Positions 13,326-24,844 of a stretch of 64,000 nt of DNA are shown here, one piece after another. Every line of letters begins with the position of its first letter. The first letter of the stretch is position 1. This DNA comes from Paramecium octaurelia (taxonomy: Eukaryota > Ciliophora > Oligohymenophorea > Peniculida > Parameciidae). Both the position numbers and the translations under genes were made by a program. Where the stretch lies: NCBI GenBank assembly GCA_905182995.1, contig CAJJDP010000139.1:107893-171892 (forward strand). The letters are read 5' to 3'. Under the pieces are notes generated by a model. It was not told the origin of the DNA. It worked only from the letters and a program-made list of their open reading frames with translations, and ran no database searches.

Positions 13326-13756
13326 ATGATAAGGGAAAAAGTTTGGCTCAAGATGGAGCAATTGTAAAAAAGGCAAAGAGAAGACAAGTTTTAAGTAACA
13401 ACATAAAACACATGCTTTGTAGTTAAAGAGAAGATTCCAGTATCCAATTCAATAAATTTTGGATGAAATCATACAGGATAAAAGTTTGATCATCGATTTA
13501 CTCTACAGCAATCATAAATTGACTGAAAAAGCGTATTAATGACATCTATGTAGATTAAACTATGGAATTATTGATTGTCTTCTCAGCAATTGCAATTCGA
13601 ATAAGGCATGCCTCTAATTATTGGCCTTAATTATTTTGAGGTTTATAAATATAGTTTAAAATTAGAGATAAGAATAAGTTAGTTTAAGAATACCTATAAG
13701 ATAAAGAGATCACTTGCTAAACAATTAAGCAATTAATATCTTTGAATAGAGATTGA
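13326..13756 (+). CDS. Small unrecognised protein (about 117 aa)
   Basis: ATG 13326 begins a frame rich in charged residues (EKVWLKMEQLQKRQRED). It reads to TGA 13754-13756 after removal of three introns of 28, 21 and 25 nt, each with GTA/GTT and TAG ends. The exons join in phase to give one helical protein (IDLLYSNHKLTEKAL ... LLALIILRDKNK). I recognise no domain. Three independent introns that each restore one frame are good evidence that it is real. It diverges from the eIF2-kinase-like gene across about 180 bp. Confidence 0.6.
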
Positions 13757-14294
13757 TTTTTAATAATTTCTGTTTGTAAACTGAAAATTTAACTATTTTT
13801 ATTCCAAAAATATTGAACTAAATATTTAGCATTCTATCAATGAAAATATACATTTTATTTTATTAAAACAACTCTTTCCAATTAGATTTGATATCCAGTA
13901 TCCGATATTATTTAATTCTAAATTACATATATATTGTTAGTTTTATTATGTATCATAAAAATATTAAATAGAAATATAGGATATTTAAATCAAATTATCA
14001 GCTTTAATAAAAATATTATATTCTTGTTTTATAAAAAATATCAAATCAAAACTAATATTATATATCTAAGCCTTTTTCAATTATTAGCAGTACTTAACTT
14101 TGTTTTGATAATAATATCGATAGGAATAGACATGAATTAATTAAAATATCAATTTCAACATCATTGATATTTGCGTAGTCTCTAGCAATGCTGCATTGAT
14201 CTGTTTCAAGAAATCTAAAATGTTCATTATTTTATAATTGGATAAATTAGTGTATAATTATTTTATATGTAGATAATTTTAATCTTGTATAATC
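13757..14294. other. AT-rich gap; part may be antisense coding
   Basis: About 540 bp. The first 280 bp are extremely AT-rich with no supported gene. The last 250 bp stay open on the minus strand in the frame of the neighbouring vWA gene beyond its TGA, and 14150-14230 is less AT-rich than its surroundings. See the finding on possible read-through. Confidence 0.4.
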
Positions 14295-15648
14295 TCAATC
14301 TAAAGATATTAGAAATAAATCTATCATGTCTATGGCTGTATCTTCATCAGATTATATAAATTCCTTGATATTTTTCAATTGGAAATCGTGAGTTTTGGTT
14401 AAGTACACGATTTAATCTAAAGTCTTAACCTTGTTTTATTTTGCAAATTCCTTTAAGTCTTCAAAAAGTTCTGAATTGTTTAATTGTTTTTCGTATTGTT
14501 CTAATCTTTTTAAAGCCAATTCTTTATAATAATCTTTGACTTGTTGCTAGTTTTTCAAATAAATTGATTACTTTAGGTTATTAAGGATGCATAGTTAATT
14601 AAGCATGAACTGCTGATTTTCTCTTTATTCGTTGCATTTTCTTTTTGTCTCTTATGATGAGGTCTTACACATCATGCATAAACTTAGCAGCCTTTAAAGG
14701 TTCAAATTCCTTTAGATTTAGATTTCCACTTGCAAATTCTTCTATTTTCTAAATGTTTTAATCGATAAATTTTTAAATTTCATCATCATCTTCCTTGAAT
14801 GTTACTTTGGCTTTCAATTTTTCTATAATTTATAATGCCTATATTGCCTCCTATTTGACATCCTTACCTATTGAATTATACTCCATTAATTTAGACATGA
14901 TTTATCTAATGAATTTATCCAAAGCTTCAGGTGTTGTGCCTTCCTTATCTAAATTGATTTGTTTTCCTCCAACTCTGATCGAATTATTCGTTGTATAAAC
15001 TACTTGATTAGGAGTAACTCTGTGTACTGGGCCTGTAAATGTGGTCAACTGGCATTGAGGATCAACACGTATCATTTAATAGAACAACTCATCCTTAATA
15101 TCTTACAATATCTTGGTAAAATCAATTTTAGTGTTTTAAATTAAATCAATTTAAGATGAAAGTATTCCTGAATTGTGAATAATCATTTTCAATTCAGCAG
15201 CCACAGTATGCGAAAATTTATCTCCCACAGCTAATGTATGAAATTTAAATTGGTATCCCTAAGAATGTAATTACTCAAAGTCCTTAGTCATCTCCTCTAA
15301 GTACTGGCCTATTCCATCATTTTCTTCTATTCCATCAGTCACAAATACGATAAGAATGTTTTGCAATAAGTTACCAGATTTAATCAACTTCATTAACTCT
15401 CTAAATCCTAGTTCTATGTTTGTCCCTTCCCCTTTTTATATAGATAATTGTGGGCTTTCTTGCAGTATTGCAGTGTCGTCATACTGAATACAATATATAC
15501 TTTTGAATCCAGTCACAAAGTAATTCCACGCTTTACATAAGTCACCCCAAGCCTCACACATTGACCCTGAACCATCAATGATACCAACAACACTATATTC
15601 TTAAATTACGGCTGATTCTTTTAACCAATAAATGTAGGGAGTTGTCAT
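14295..15648 (-). CDS. vWA-domain protein
   Basis: The start ATG is at 15648 and TGA at 14297-14295. A von Willebrand factor A domain occupies about residues 15-200: the MIDAS motif DGSGSMCEAW is complete, followed by a conserved Thr (GEGTNIELGF) and the strand-Asp NILIVFVTDGIEEND. The C-terminal half is helical and charged. A 25-nt intron (GTAATC...ACTAG) near 14570 restores the frame. Intracellular vWA proteins of this type bind divalent metal and protein partners; the partner here is unknown. There is no signal peptide. The same frame stays open for over 80 codons past the TGA, with coding-like content. Confidence 0.85.
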
Positions 15649-16384
15649 TTTTTAATTAATATTATAAAACTTTATATATTGTTTTTTTTGGGTAACAGTT
15701 GTAAATCACACCTGAATATTAATAAATAATCAAAGTAAAGCATTCCAGATTAATTTAAATGCTAAATTACTCTATTTAGACTACATAAATTTCATGATAC
15801 ATTCATAAATTAAGAATAGTGGTATTGCCCTAATCACTTAATTGTTAAGGTTACTTTATTTTTCATTTTTATTACTTTTACCTTTTAACCATCCATTTTA
15901 GTTTTAGAAATACTAAATAGTATTTTATTAATTGTTACTACACTAATAAAATATCAATATTATAACAATTACAATTGTATCTTATAAATATTATACATAC
16001 ATACATGAATGATTATTCTAGAATAGATAAATTAATAAGTGAATTCATTTTAGAAATAGGCTATTAATTAATTATAATTCATAGTTGATAGTTATTCAAT
16101 ATATTGATGAAGGAAGGATTTTCAAAAATTATTTTTAGATTTTCTTATTACATAATTGTCTACATATTTTGTTAAATTGAGAACATTATTTGTAATTATA
16201 TTTTATTAGAAAAAAAAGACATTATTTCTAACTCATTCATTTTCTTTAAGATTGGCACTTTAAAAAAAACAAAAGTTAATAATTTTTAAAACACATTTAT
16301 GATTCTAGTTATAAATAGAAAAATAATAGTGTTCTTATGATTTAATCAATAAGATATTAAGAGAAATAAAGATATTTATAATAT
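15649..16384. other. AT-rich intergenic stretch
   Basis: About 735 bp of low-complexity AT-rich DNA between two minus-strand genes. I find no open frame with supported coding character on either strand and no repeat. It contains the promoter region of the vWA gene and the 3' flank of the VPS9 gene. Confidence 0.5.
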
Positions 16385-17638
16385 TCAATCAATATAAAAG
16401 GTTGCTTCCATTATGGTTAGATATATGCCTTCTACACCATCCAAATTTCCTATGTATTTCTGCATGATATCAAAGTGAGTATATGGGTTTTAAAGCTTTG
16501 ACTTGCATAAAACATAATTAAACACAGATATCAATTCATCAGTACTCAAATTAGATGGTTTTTAAGCAAATTATTAATAATAATCCATGATGGTAGAATA
16601 TATACTTTGAAAACAAATTACTAGCTATTTCATTTTATGATGAGGTGTTTATCTGAATTATATAAGTTATAAGACTTGTATTGCTTTTTCAAAGGGGGAT
16701 TGGTGAAAAAAGGTACCTGAAAGCAATCTAGCCTAGGGTCTTGAGGGTAACTACCTAATATCAACATCCTCAATTATAAGAGTCTCGTAGGCACTTTATG
16801 GAATCTTATTGATGATAATCGAAGTATTTTTATTAATCTTGGTAGGTCTTTTAATTTAAATGTAATCTCTGGTTGTGCAATCTAAACAAAACTTACTTGA
16901 AATTCCGAAATCAGAGAGGGTTTTTTGTTGGGATTGGATTAATTTGAAATGAATCTTCTGATTTTACTGTAGTTATTCTTATTTTTTGATCTGGTAAACG
17001 TAAGTGGAGATCTCATCATCGAATAACATGTTAGTGACAAGACACTGAAGTGAGTTAAAATTTAAAAATTGGCACTGATTAATCGTAGCATATTGCTTAA
17101 GATTATAATAATGAATTAAAATCTAAATTAATAAATAATTACTTAAACATAAGAATCTCGAAATTTAATTAATTATGTATCTAAGTCATGACTAGTTTTG
17201 GGCAGTTTGGTTCTTCGAAAAGCCTAAAAGATTTCCAATAAACTGCCAGAGAGGGTGGATAATAAATTAATGACTCGTTTCTCATAATCCGAGAAGCAGG
17301 GATCACAATCTTGGAGCAATGTCGTGACTTAGAATTCTTGAGAAGGGTAAAAAGAGTTTCTTGATCGTTTGATGTTTTCTAGTTCTGTTGCGAATAGAGA
17401 TTCATTGGTACTCATCGTAGTGTCTTATTCATACTAAGGTTTAACTGTTTGGTAGAGAGAAAGGAAGTTGTTTTTATGAAAACGATCTGATCTAACATCT
17501 ATATGATATCCTAATTTTTACACTTCTCTTTCCACTCCGACGTACCAATGATTCTAGATATAAGAAGAGAGATATTACTTAATAATTTTTGTAAATATCA
17601 TGGATGTTGTCTGACTAATTTATTTAGTTATTGCCCAT
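16385..17638 (-). CDS. VPS9-domain protein, candidate Rab5-type GEF
   Basis: The start ATG is at 17638 (MGNNQINQSD) and TGA at 16387-16385. The C-terminus matches the end of a VPS9 domain: LSTDELISVFNYVLCKSKL, then GVEGIYLTIMEATFYID, corresponding to the family's D-L-P-V-L-Y-V and GE-GYYLTSLEAA positions. VPS9 domains exchange nucleotide on Rab5/Vps21 GTPases in endocytosis. A 25-nt intron (GTAATA...TCTAG) lies near the start, and others are needed around 17100-16700, where I did not fully resolve exon joins. MGN at the N-terminus could be myristoylated. It lies only 22 bp from the RPA32-like gene on the same strand. Confidence 0.8.
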
Positions 17639-17660
17639 TTATAATTATATAAATTTTAAT

Positions 17661-18342
17661 TCAATTAACTATTCTGAATGTCTCCTTGTTTAAACATTCA
17701 GCTATGGCTGACCGCTTTTTAAGTTGGTCAATTAGCACTTTCAATTATTATAGCGAACAATTGAACTTCTTTAATAATTGCCCAATATTTGCTCGTTTAT
17801 TGTGTCTGATGTATCCTTCGATCTATATCTCTAAGGGTTCATCCTTTAATGATTTCCAGTCGACTGGAGGTCGAGATTGCACTTCGACCTCAATCACCTT
17901 CATTGTGTGATACATCCAATCAGAGATATTTGAAGCCAAGTAATGTTGCAACACAAAATAAGGGGCGTCTTTAAATACTTTGATTGAAATTATGAATTTA
18001 TAATAGAAGGAAGGGTCATCTCTACAAATTAGATCATATTAGCATACTTGCCATCATCTATCAATTTCAAAATTGGATCTTCATTTTATTTATTTGCAAA
18101 GTAAGTAACCTTCAGAATCCCAGTGTCATCGTTTATTGATATGCTGTACCTGACCTGATTTTATTCCTTGACTACTTTCTGAAATCTCCCATGAACACAA
18201 ACAATTGTTAAATTCACATTATCATAATAAACTTAGTTCCCCTCCAAAGTTATTTAATTAAGCATTTTCACATTCAAAGGAACTATTCCTGAACTAACCT
18301 AATTTCATAATTCAATACTTCCATATTAGAATTTGTATTCAT
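17661..18342 (-). CDS. RPA2: Replication protein A 32-kDa subunit-like
   Basis: The start ATG is at 18342 and TGA at 17663-17661. Removing a 20-nt intron (GTATTG...AATTAG) in the first codons and a 26-nt intron (GTATGC...TTGTAG) near 18040 gives about 210 aa. The OB-fold is recognisable: an N-terminal SSGIVPLNVKMLNQ, then TIVCVHGRFQKVV, YSISINDDTGILKVTYFA, and the DWMYHTMKVIEVE end. The C-terminal part (GQLLKKFNCSLQQLKVLIDQL) fits the RPA32 winged-helix domain. RPA binds single-stranded DNA as a heterotrimer in replication and repair. A Ser-rich phospho-N-terminus as long as in animals is absent. Assignment rests on fold order and motifs and is fairly sure. Confidence 0.82.
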
Positions 18343-18640
18343 TTTCACTTTATTTTAAATATAAAATAATAATCAATTTGCAAAACTAATTAATTAAATT
18401 AATCTCACATGATCAGAGAGCCATTTGAGTGATTTAAAAATTATGATCTTAATTTTGATGCTCCCAAAAGCACCATATGTATTTAATAAGTTTTCATTCT
18501 TTACCCTCCAATTCTCTTTATAAAACTACAATTTCATAACAATTAAATGTAATTAACATAGGTTTTTGTGTTTAATAAATAAAGAATGATAAGTATATTA
18601 AGAAAGAAAATTTAGTTGTTGAATTTAATTAAATTCAAAA

Positions 18641-20236
18641 ATGAATGCAAGATAAAGGTTACTCTAGAATATTAGTTGCATAGCTGGGAATGCAAGAATC
18701 AAATAATAGCAGAATCAGAGTAATGTAAGAATAAGGTCACAAAAGTCAAGAAAGGAGAATGCTAGTTTCATAGTTACAAAACATACTTAATAGCCTAAAG
18801 CAAACATCAATCTCTATTAGACTCAAATACATTCACCAATTAAAAATAGAAGCATGAATTAGAATAAAGAAAATAATATTAATAACACATTTGTGCCAAT
18901 AAGGAATTCAGATGAACTAATTATAAATAGCGCAGAATCTCATTCACTAAATTTATCATATTCGCCTTCCTCTAAGAAAAAGCCCCAACCCTCGTGTTTC
19001 GTATTGCCTTCGAGAAGCATCAAACCAAAAATAAAATTGACAAGGAAAACACTAGAAATTAGAAACATATATTTGGATAAACCTAAACAAAATAATTTTA
19101 TCAACATAAAATGTACATAAAAAATTATCAGATGATATTGATTACCGCATTATGCATTTTTATCAACCAACACATTATTTGAGTTATATTAAGAATTATA
19201 TTTATTCAAAACATTATTGTAATTATATCTTTACTCAAATGAGCTATGCTTAGAAAGTAAAAAGAGCTAAATAACCATCTGAATAGATGGGATTTTGTGT
19301 TTAATGCTCAAATTTCATTCCCATTGCTTAAGTTGATCTTCACTGTCTAAAATGCATGCAAAACACCAATAAATTCAATAGCTAAATTGATTAAATCTCC
19401 TCATAATTGCAGCATATCAAGACCATTGCTTAAAAAGGATCAGAAAAACTAGACGAAGTAAGTGAAAAATACAAGTTCATGATTAGAATACAGGAGCTAA
19501 GTTCTCAAATTGACTGTATAAGATGCTATAATAACCAAAGTATCAAAAATCTAAAGGACATAGAAAGAGAAGTAAATGTACTGATATCATACCCCTAATC
19601 ATCAATGACCATTATAATGTTGTTGAGCAGGTTATTATCCTTGGTAAAAGAGAAATTAGTTGTACAGAACCAGAAAAGACTGGTTTCTCAAAAATCATTT
19701 CCTAAAGGGGCTGACACACGAATAAAAACTGAATCACAGTATCAGGAAGGCAGTGAAGCAGAATACTCATATAAAGAATTCAAATCAGAGAACAACATTA
19801 GAAAAGTATCTGAATTCAAGAGATCTTTTTATTTTAAATGTTTGGAGTTAAAACTCTAGCTTCCAAAGGATGATCCAGCTTAATAGATTGTAGTTTAAGA
19901 TTTATATAGAATAGTAGTTAGATAAAATTACAATCGGGAGGAGGCATTAAGATTTGTGAGAAGATGCTTAAGAGTGGGTAAAATTAATTAAGTATGAGTA
20001 TTCTTTTTTCATTTATAACTTAATTAATAATAGAATCATTAAATTAATGGACTCTTCTCGAATATCAGATAATCGCTTCAAATCGTAATGGAATTACTAT
20101 ACAGCAAATAAAGTAGATGTAAGTTCAAATAAAGGAACGTTCAGACTCGGTACTGTAGAATGCTCCTGATTACTTGAAAACTTTGATGAGTCTAGCAACG
20201 ATTATCAATTATAAGATGAAAACGTTAAGAATGTGA
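18641..20236 (+). CDS. Zinc-ribbon / coiled-coil protein, unrecognised
   Basis: ATG 18641 opens a Ser/Asn/Gln/Lys-rich N-terminus (about 155 aa). A 19-nt intron (19113-19131) joins it to an exon carrying a Cys-x2-Cys pair twice (CVQCSNFIPIAQVDLHCLKC), which looks like a small zinc ribbon. A helical region follows and then the basic ending REEALRFVRRCLRV. The frame next meets TGA 19995, but a last exon with good coding character (QQIKQMQVQIKERSD ... KMKTLRM) ends at TGA 20234-20236. It joins in phase if 19978-20033 is a 56-nt intron, long for this genome. If that intron is wrong the gene ends at 19997. The last 80 bp recur after the N at 21501. Confidence 0.6.
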
Positions 20237-21500
20237 TAATAATTACTAATATAAAAAGTTAATCAGTTTTTGGTTATTCAGATAGCCCATTTGGGATCAT
20301 AAAAATATCTTTTAAATTGAGCTAAGAATGATTATTACTAACAAATGCATACCTTAGATAGAGTTTCTTCTTAGCATCATATTACTTTCGTTTATATCCT
20401 AGTCTGTATCCTGATTACAAACTGCTCTTCGATTACTTGAACTAAGAGGAATGTAAGGTGATTTTAATTCCTTTTTGAGTAATTTATTCCACTCAAATCC
20501 TCTAAACCATGGATGATTTTTTATAGCCTCTAGATCATATGATCCCAATCTTTCAGCCGGGTTTCGTTGGATCAACTTATAAATTGAAATTAACTATTGC
20601 TACTTGATTGATGAAATCTGCAGCTTCTAAAGACCATGAAGCAGGGATCTCAGATCTTTTAATTTACACTTATTTTGCTACTACATGGTCTCTTATTTCC
20701 CATCTCGAGCTACCAAAATACGGTCTTCTTCCAAACATACACTCATAAAGTAAGACACCTAATGCGAAATAATCAACGGGAATGCAGTGATTCTGTCTAA
20801 AAAGTACTTCAGGTGCCATGTAGCAAGGAGTTCCACTTGTATCAGATGAATTATTAGGATTCCAGATGGTTGATATTCCGAAACCTATCAATATGAGGTA
20901 GCCTTAAGAATCGAACATCAAGTTCTCAGGTTTCAAATCTCTATAGAGAACGGCTTAATAATGTAAATATTCTAGTGCACTTATAATACAAGCACTAAAG
21001 AACTCTAAGTACTAAATGGCAGTAAATACTTGTTTCTGTTTCCGAGAACTTTTTGTTCTTTTCCAAATGAAAACGGAGATCTCCTCCACTTAATAAATCC
21101 ATAACCAGATATAAGTTTTCTCTGTCTTAAAATGCAGCTTCCATTTTGATTATAAAGGGATGTTTTAGTAAACAAAATAAAATTTTCTCGTTCAAAACTG
21201 AATTGACATTCTTATTCGAGATAATCCTTAATTTATAATTTCAATTCATTACTTTGCTTTTGACATCACTTTTAGGGCAAATAGCCTTTGGCTTTTTCTA
21301 CTCCTCACTTTCCATATTTTCCCATATCTTCCTTACCACAGAACCTCAATAAATTCAAAGTTATGCACAGATAGAACTTGTTATGAAATTCTAAGTACTT
21401 GATGATTCTGGAAAGTCCCTCTCCTCAGTAATATTTTAATTGCCCATTATTTAATAAAAATAATGATTTTATGCTTTATCTTCATAGATATATATTTGTT
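20156..21500. repeat. First copy of 1,345-bp contig-overlap duplication
   Basis: This interval is repeated at 21502-22846 with an offset of 1,346, the two copies being separated by the single N at 21501. The repeat runs exactly to the N on the left and starts exactly after it on the right. I saw no differences in the parts I compared. That geometry is what two overlapping contigs joined without merging would give. Confidence 0.93.
20278..21485 (-). pseudogene. AGC-type protein kinase, decayed (copy 1)
   Basis: The kinase domain reads FALKVMSKARIIS, NLYLVMDLLSGGDL, YRDLKPENLM, then GFGIS where DFG is expected, GTPCYMAPEVL, DYFALGVLLYECMFG and NPAERLG. It ends at TGA 20280-20278. This is a ciliate AGC-like kinase family. 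Several features point to loss of function: the DFG aspartate codon is GGT (20885-20883), the glycine loop is degenerate (WQGRYGKIW), and the N-terminus is scattered over three frames. An MGN start, then family-like sequence (LSRIIKYLEFHNKFYLC) after an in-frame TGA, and the frame of the kinase domain do not connect. The ATG at 21485 is only the first in the kinase frame. Mini-introns of 26, 25, 28 and 31 nt are intact. Confidence 0.7.
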
Positions 21501-21501
21501 N
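21501..21501. other. Single-N contig join
   Basis: One ambiguous base joins two contigs whose ends are the same 1,345 bp. It is a placeholder and does not represent a real missing stretch of known size. Confidence 0.93.
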
Positions 21502-22846
21502 TAGAATGCTCCTGATTACTTGAAAACTTTGATGAGTCTAGCAACGATTATCAATTATAAGATGAAAACGTTAAGAATGTGATAATAATTACTAATATAA
21601 AAAGTTAATCAGTTTTTGGTTATTCAGATAGCCCATTTGGGATCATAAAAATATCTTTTAAATTGAGCTAAGAATGATTATTACTAACAAATGCATACCT
21701 TAGATAGAGTTTCTTCTTAGCATCATATTACTTTCGTTTATATCCTAGTCTGTATCCTGATTACAAACTGCTCTTCGATTACTTGAACTAAGAGGAATGT
21801 AAGGTGATTTTAATTCCTTTTTGAGTAATTTATTCCACTCAAATCCTCTAAACCATGGATGATTTTTTATAGCCTCTAGATCATATGATCCCAATCTTTC
21901 AGCCGGGTTTCGTTGGATCAACTTATAAATTGAAATTAACTATTGCTACTTGATTGATGAAATCTGCAGCTTCTAAAGACCATGAAGCAGGGATCTCAGA
22001 TCTTTTAATTTACACTTATTTTGCTACTACATGGTCTCTTATTTCCCATCTCGAGCTACCAAAATACGGTCTTCTTCCAAACATACACTCATAAAGTAAG
22101 ACACCTAATGCGAAATAATCAACGGGAATGCAGTGATTCTGTCTAAAAAGTACTTCAGGTGCCATGTAGCAAGGAGTTCCACTTGTATCAGATGAATTAT
22201 TAGGATTCCAGATGGTTGATATTCCGAAACCTATCAATATGAGGTAGCCTTAAGAATCGAACATCAAGTTCTCAGGTTTCAAATCTCTATAGAGAACGGC
22301 TTAATAATGTAAATATTCTAGTGCACTTATAATACAAGCACTAAAGAACTCTAAGTACTAAATGGCAGTAAATACTTGTTTCTGTTTCCGAGAACTTTTT
22401 GTTCTTTTCCAAATGAAAACGGAGATCTCCTCCACTTAATAAATCCATAACCAGATATAAGTTTTCTCTGTCTTAAAATGCAGCTTCCATTTTGATTATA
22501 AAGGGATGTTTTAGTAAACAAAATAAAATTTTCTCGTTCAAAACTGAATTGACATTCTTATTCGAGATAATCCTTAATTTATAATTTCAATTCATTACTT
22601 TGCTTTTGACATCACTTTTAGGGCAAATAGCCTTTGGCTTTTTCTACTCCTCACTTTCCATATTTTCCCATATCTTCCTTACCACAGAACCTCAATAAAT
22701 TCAAAGTTATGCACAGATAGAACTTGTTATGAAATTCTAAGTACTTGATGATTCTGGAAAGTCCCTCTCCTCAGTAATATTTTAATTGCCCATTATTTAA
22801 TAAAAATAATGATTTTATGCTTTATCTTCATAGATATATATTTGTT
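21502..22846. repeat. Second copy of 1,345-bp contig-overlap duplication
   Basis: It repeats 20156-21500. Sequence unique to the right contig begins at 22847. Downstream genes should be shifted by about 1,346 bp if the overlap is collapsed. Copy two also holds the last exon of the zinc-ribbon gene (21502-21582), without its upstream exons. Confidence 0.93.
21624..22831 (-). pseudogene. AGC-type protein kinase, decayed (copy 2, same locus)
   Basis: The same gene as 20278-21485, seen again because of the contig overlap. The altered DFG codon is at 22231-22229. This copy is continuous with its true upstream flank (22832 onward), so it is the better reference for the 5' end, while copy 1 is continuous with the true downstream flank. 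It should not be counted as a second gene. Confidence 0.75.
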
Positions 22847-22878
22847 TATAAGATCTTTGTAGATTAAATAAATAGTAT

Positions 22879-23863
22879 TCAATATTTTAATTTTGGCAAG
22901 ATCTCACTTTCTTCTACCTTATCCTATCCAACCATAGTGATCAAAGAGCATTTGGGTTTCTCGAATTCCTTTTTCAATTTACTCTCTCCCCTCACCTTTA
23001 GACTGCTTTCAAGATCCGCTTGCTTCAACAATAAAGTCTTCGAATTTAGAGTCACTCTCATTGAATTGTTTGACTAATCTTCTTCCTTTTCCACCATGTA
23101 ACTCGATCCTCGCAGCTGTTGATACCAATTTTTTGGTGGAGAGGGCAATTCGTTAAGAAGTTACTTTTTTAGTCTATAAGCTGTTGAACTAATATTTTTT
23201 TGTCTAATTACCTGAACTCTTCTGCAATAGAGTGAGTTTGTCTCTGCTTCTTGCTTAACACTTACTTTGGATAGTCATGTTGACTAATTCCCAAGATTAC
23301 TCTCGTTCTTGGAATGAAGTGATAACTCTTTATTATCTTGTATTTGCATTTCTTTCAAATAAATTCAATTACTTCTCTAATTGTAATTCTTCCATTTCAT
23401 TTCTTTGTATTCTGTTCTTTGTTTCCTATAAATATTATTCCACATTAACATTTGCATGATGATTAACCAAAGTGGCCATTGTAGACTTATTATGAGAAAC
23501 TTGTCGAGATAGGACATTTGAATGGATGGGATCATGGAAGAGAGGGATCTTATTGGATGATTGTGATTTCTTCATATTGGAGAGATTCGAATAGGATTGT
23601 TTCATTTTTTAGTACATAGCTGAGTTCTTCATTTTAGGAGAATTGGATAGTTTGGATTCTTCAATTTTCCTTTTTATTTTCTCAATAACATCAGGTTTTC
23701 CAACAACACTTCGAGCTACAATTTTATTGTTAATATCATATTAGGGACCATAATAGGGATTATGTTCTTCAAATATGTTGTTAGAGAGTTGTGGTTTTAA
23801 CTTGTAACTCTTTATCTTATGCATCAAGAACAAAGTTTTTGATTATTGGAGATGATCTTGCAT
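22879..23863 (-). CDS. Unrecognised Lys/Gln-rich protein, tandem paralogue A
   Basis: ATG 23863 (MQDHLQQSKTLFLMHKIK) to TGA 22881-22879, with one 31-nt intron (GTAATT...CAACAG) near 23190 chosen because it alone keeps the downstream frame open. The product is about 315 aa, basic, with a helical middle (LQLEKQLNLFERN) and no membrane segment. The block YYGPQYDINNKIVARSVVG near the start, and AYRLKKQLLNELPSPPKNWY later, match the neighbouring upstream gene (GPRYDKRGEIIKRSIVG and GYREKRQLLDTLN...WY) in the same order, so the two are diverged tandem duplicates. I cannot assign a function. Confidence 0.72.
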
Positions 23864-23878
23864 TAAAATATAAATATT

Positions 23879-24772
23879 TCACTATAATTAAACAATTCTA
23901 TACGATGATCGACGACTGATATCTCTTTTATTATAATTAGAGTAATTGAAATCTTTGGTTGGCTGTTACACTAGATCCTATGGTAATATCATCAGATCCC
24001 TGGCTTCTTTGGATTCCAGTGTCAATTTACTATTTCCATTGACAATTATGTAATCAGAGTCATAGTACTGTTTACTCAACCTCTGATTGATCATATTCTT
24101 GAATTTGTCACTGCAAATTTTAACATTATTTCCACTCTTAATTATCTCGATGGTTGGATCATTTGTCTATTCGTACTTTCTCAGATTGCCATACCATTCC
24201 TTCACATTGGGTTCTCTCTATACGGCATTTAGAGTGTCCAATAATTGCCTTTTTTCTCGATACCCTTGACTTTTGTTAAGTAAAGTGTTGCTATAGGAAC
24301 GCTCACAACGATTTGCCAATTCCTATTCCAATTAAGTCCATTTTTCTTTCTGCTCTTCGCAGGATTCTAAGATTCTTCTTTATCTGGTTAACAGATTTCT
24401 CTCTATGATAGGCAATGACTCTTCCTTAGATCTGAGTGAGATTTCAGATAGTTTAATGCTTTTTTGGATTTTATCGATATGTAATTGAATATCCTCCTTT
24501 GATATCTTGCTCAGTTGAACAGGCTCTCTTTTCTTCTTTAAGTTCTTTTTCTTCGTGAATGAGGTAATAACAAAAGATCTTAGCATCGAAGAATCATCAT
24601 CAGTTACTCTGCTGTCTTATTAGACTTTGCCCTCTCTCTAGAATTGATCAACTGTTCCAACAATGGATCTCTTTATGATCTCACCTCTTTTATCATAGCG
24701 TGGTCCTTAGATGATTCCATTGATTTGCGAATCTTGGAAGATACTCGTGTTTTGTGATTTCGATCTCTGCAT
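23879..24772 (-). CDS. Unrecognised Lys/Gln-rich protein, tandem paralogue B
   Basis: ATG 24772 (MQRSKSQNTSIFQDSQ) to TGA 23881-23879 in one exon of about 297 codons. It shares two ordered blocks with the gene 15 bp downstream: GPRYDKRGEIIKRSIVG near the start and GYREKRQLLDTLN followed by a Trp-Tyr pair in the middle. It adds a helical stretch (HIDKIQKSIKLSEISLRS) and a polar C-terminus. No domain is recognised. The lack of introns and the good coding composition make the frame secure. Confidence 0.78.
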
Positions 24773-24844
24773 GTCTTTACATGGTTATGCGACAAATAGT
24801 ACTTTAATATTTTATATACTCATTATTTGATATGTCGCCATATC

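Noticed and set aside
13934..14140. Plus-strand 68-codon frame
   Set aside because: Overlaps the possible minus-strand extension of the vWA gene and has only AT-driven composition.
17686..17910. Plus-strand 74-codon frame
   Set aside because: Antisense of the RPA32-like gene, whose OB-fold motifs lie on the minus strand.
20278..22831. Recent tandem duplication of a kinase gene
   Set aside because: The copies meet exactly at a single N, so contig overlap is the simpler explanation.
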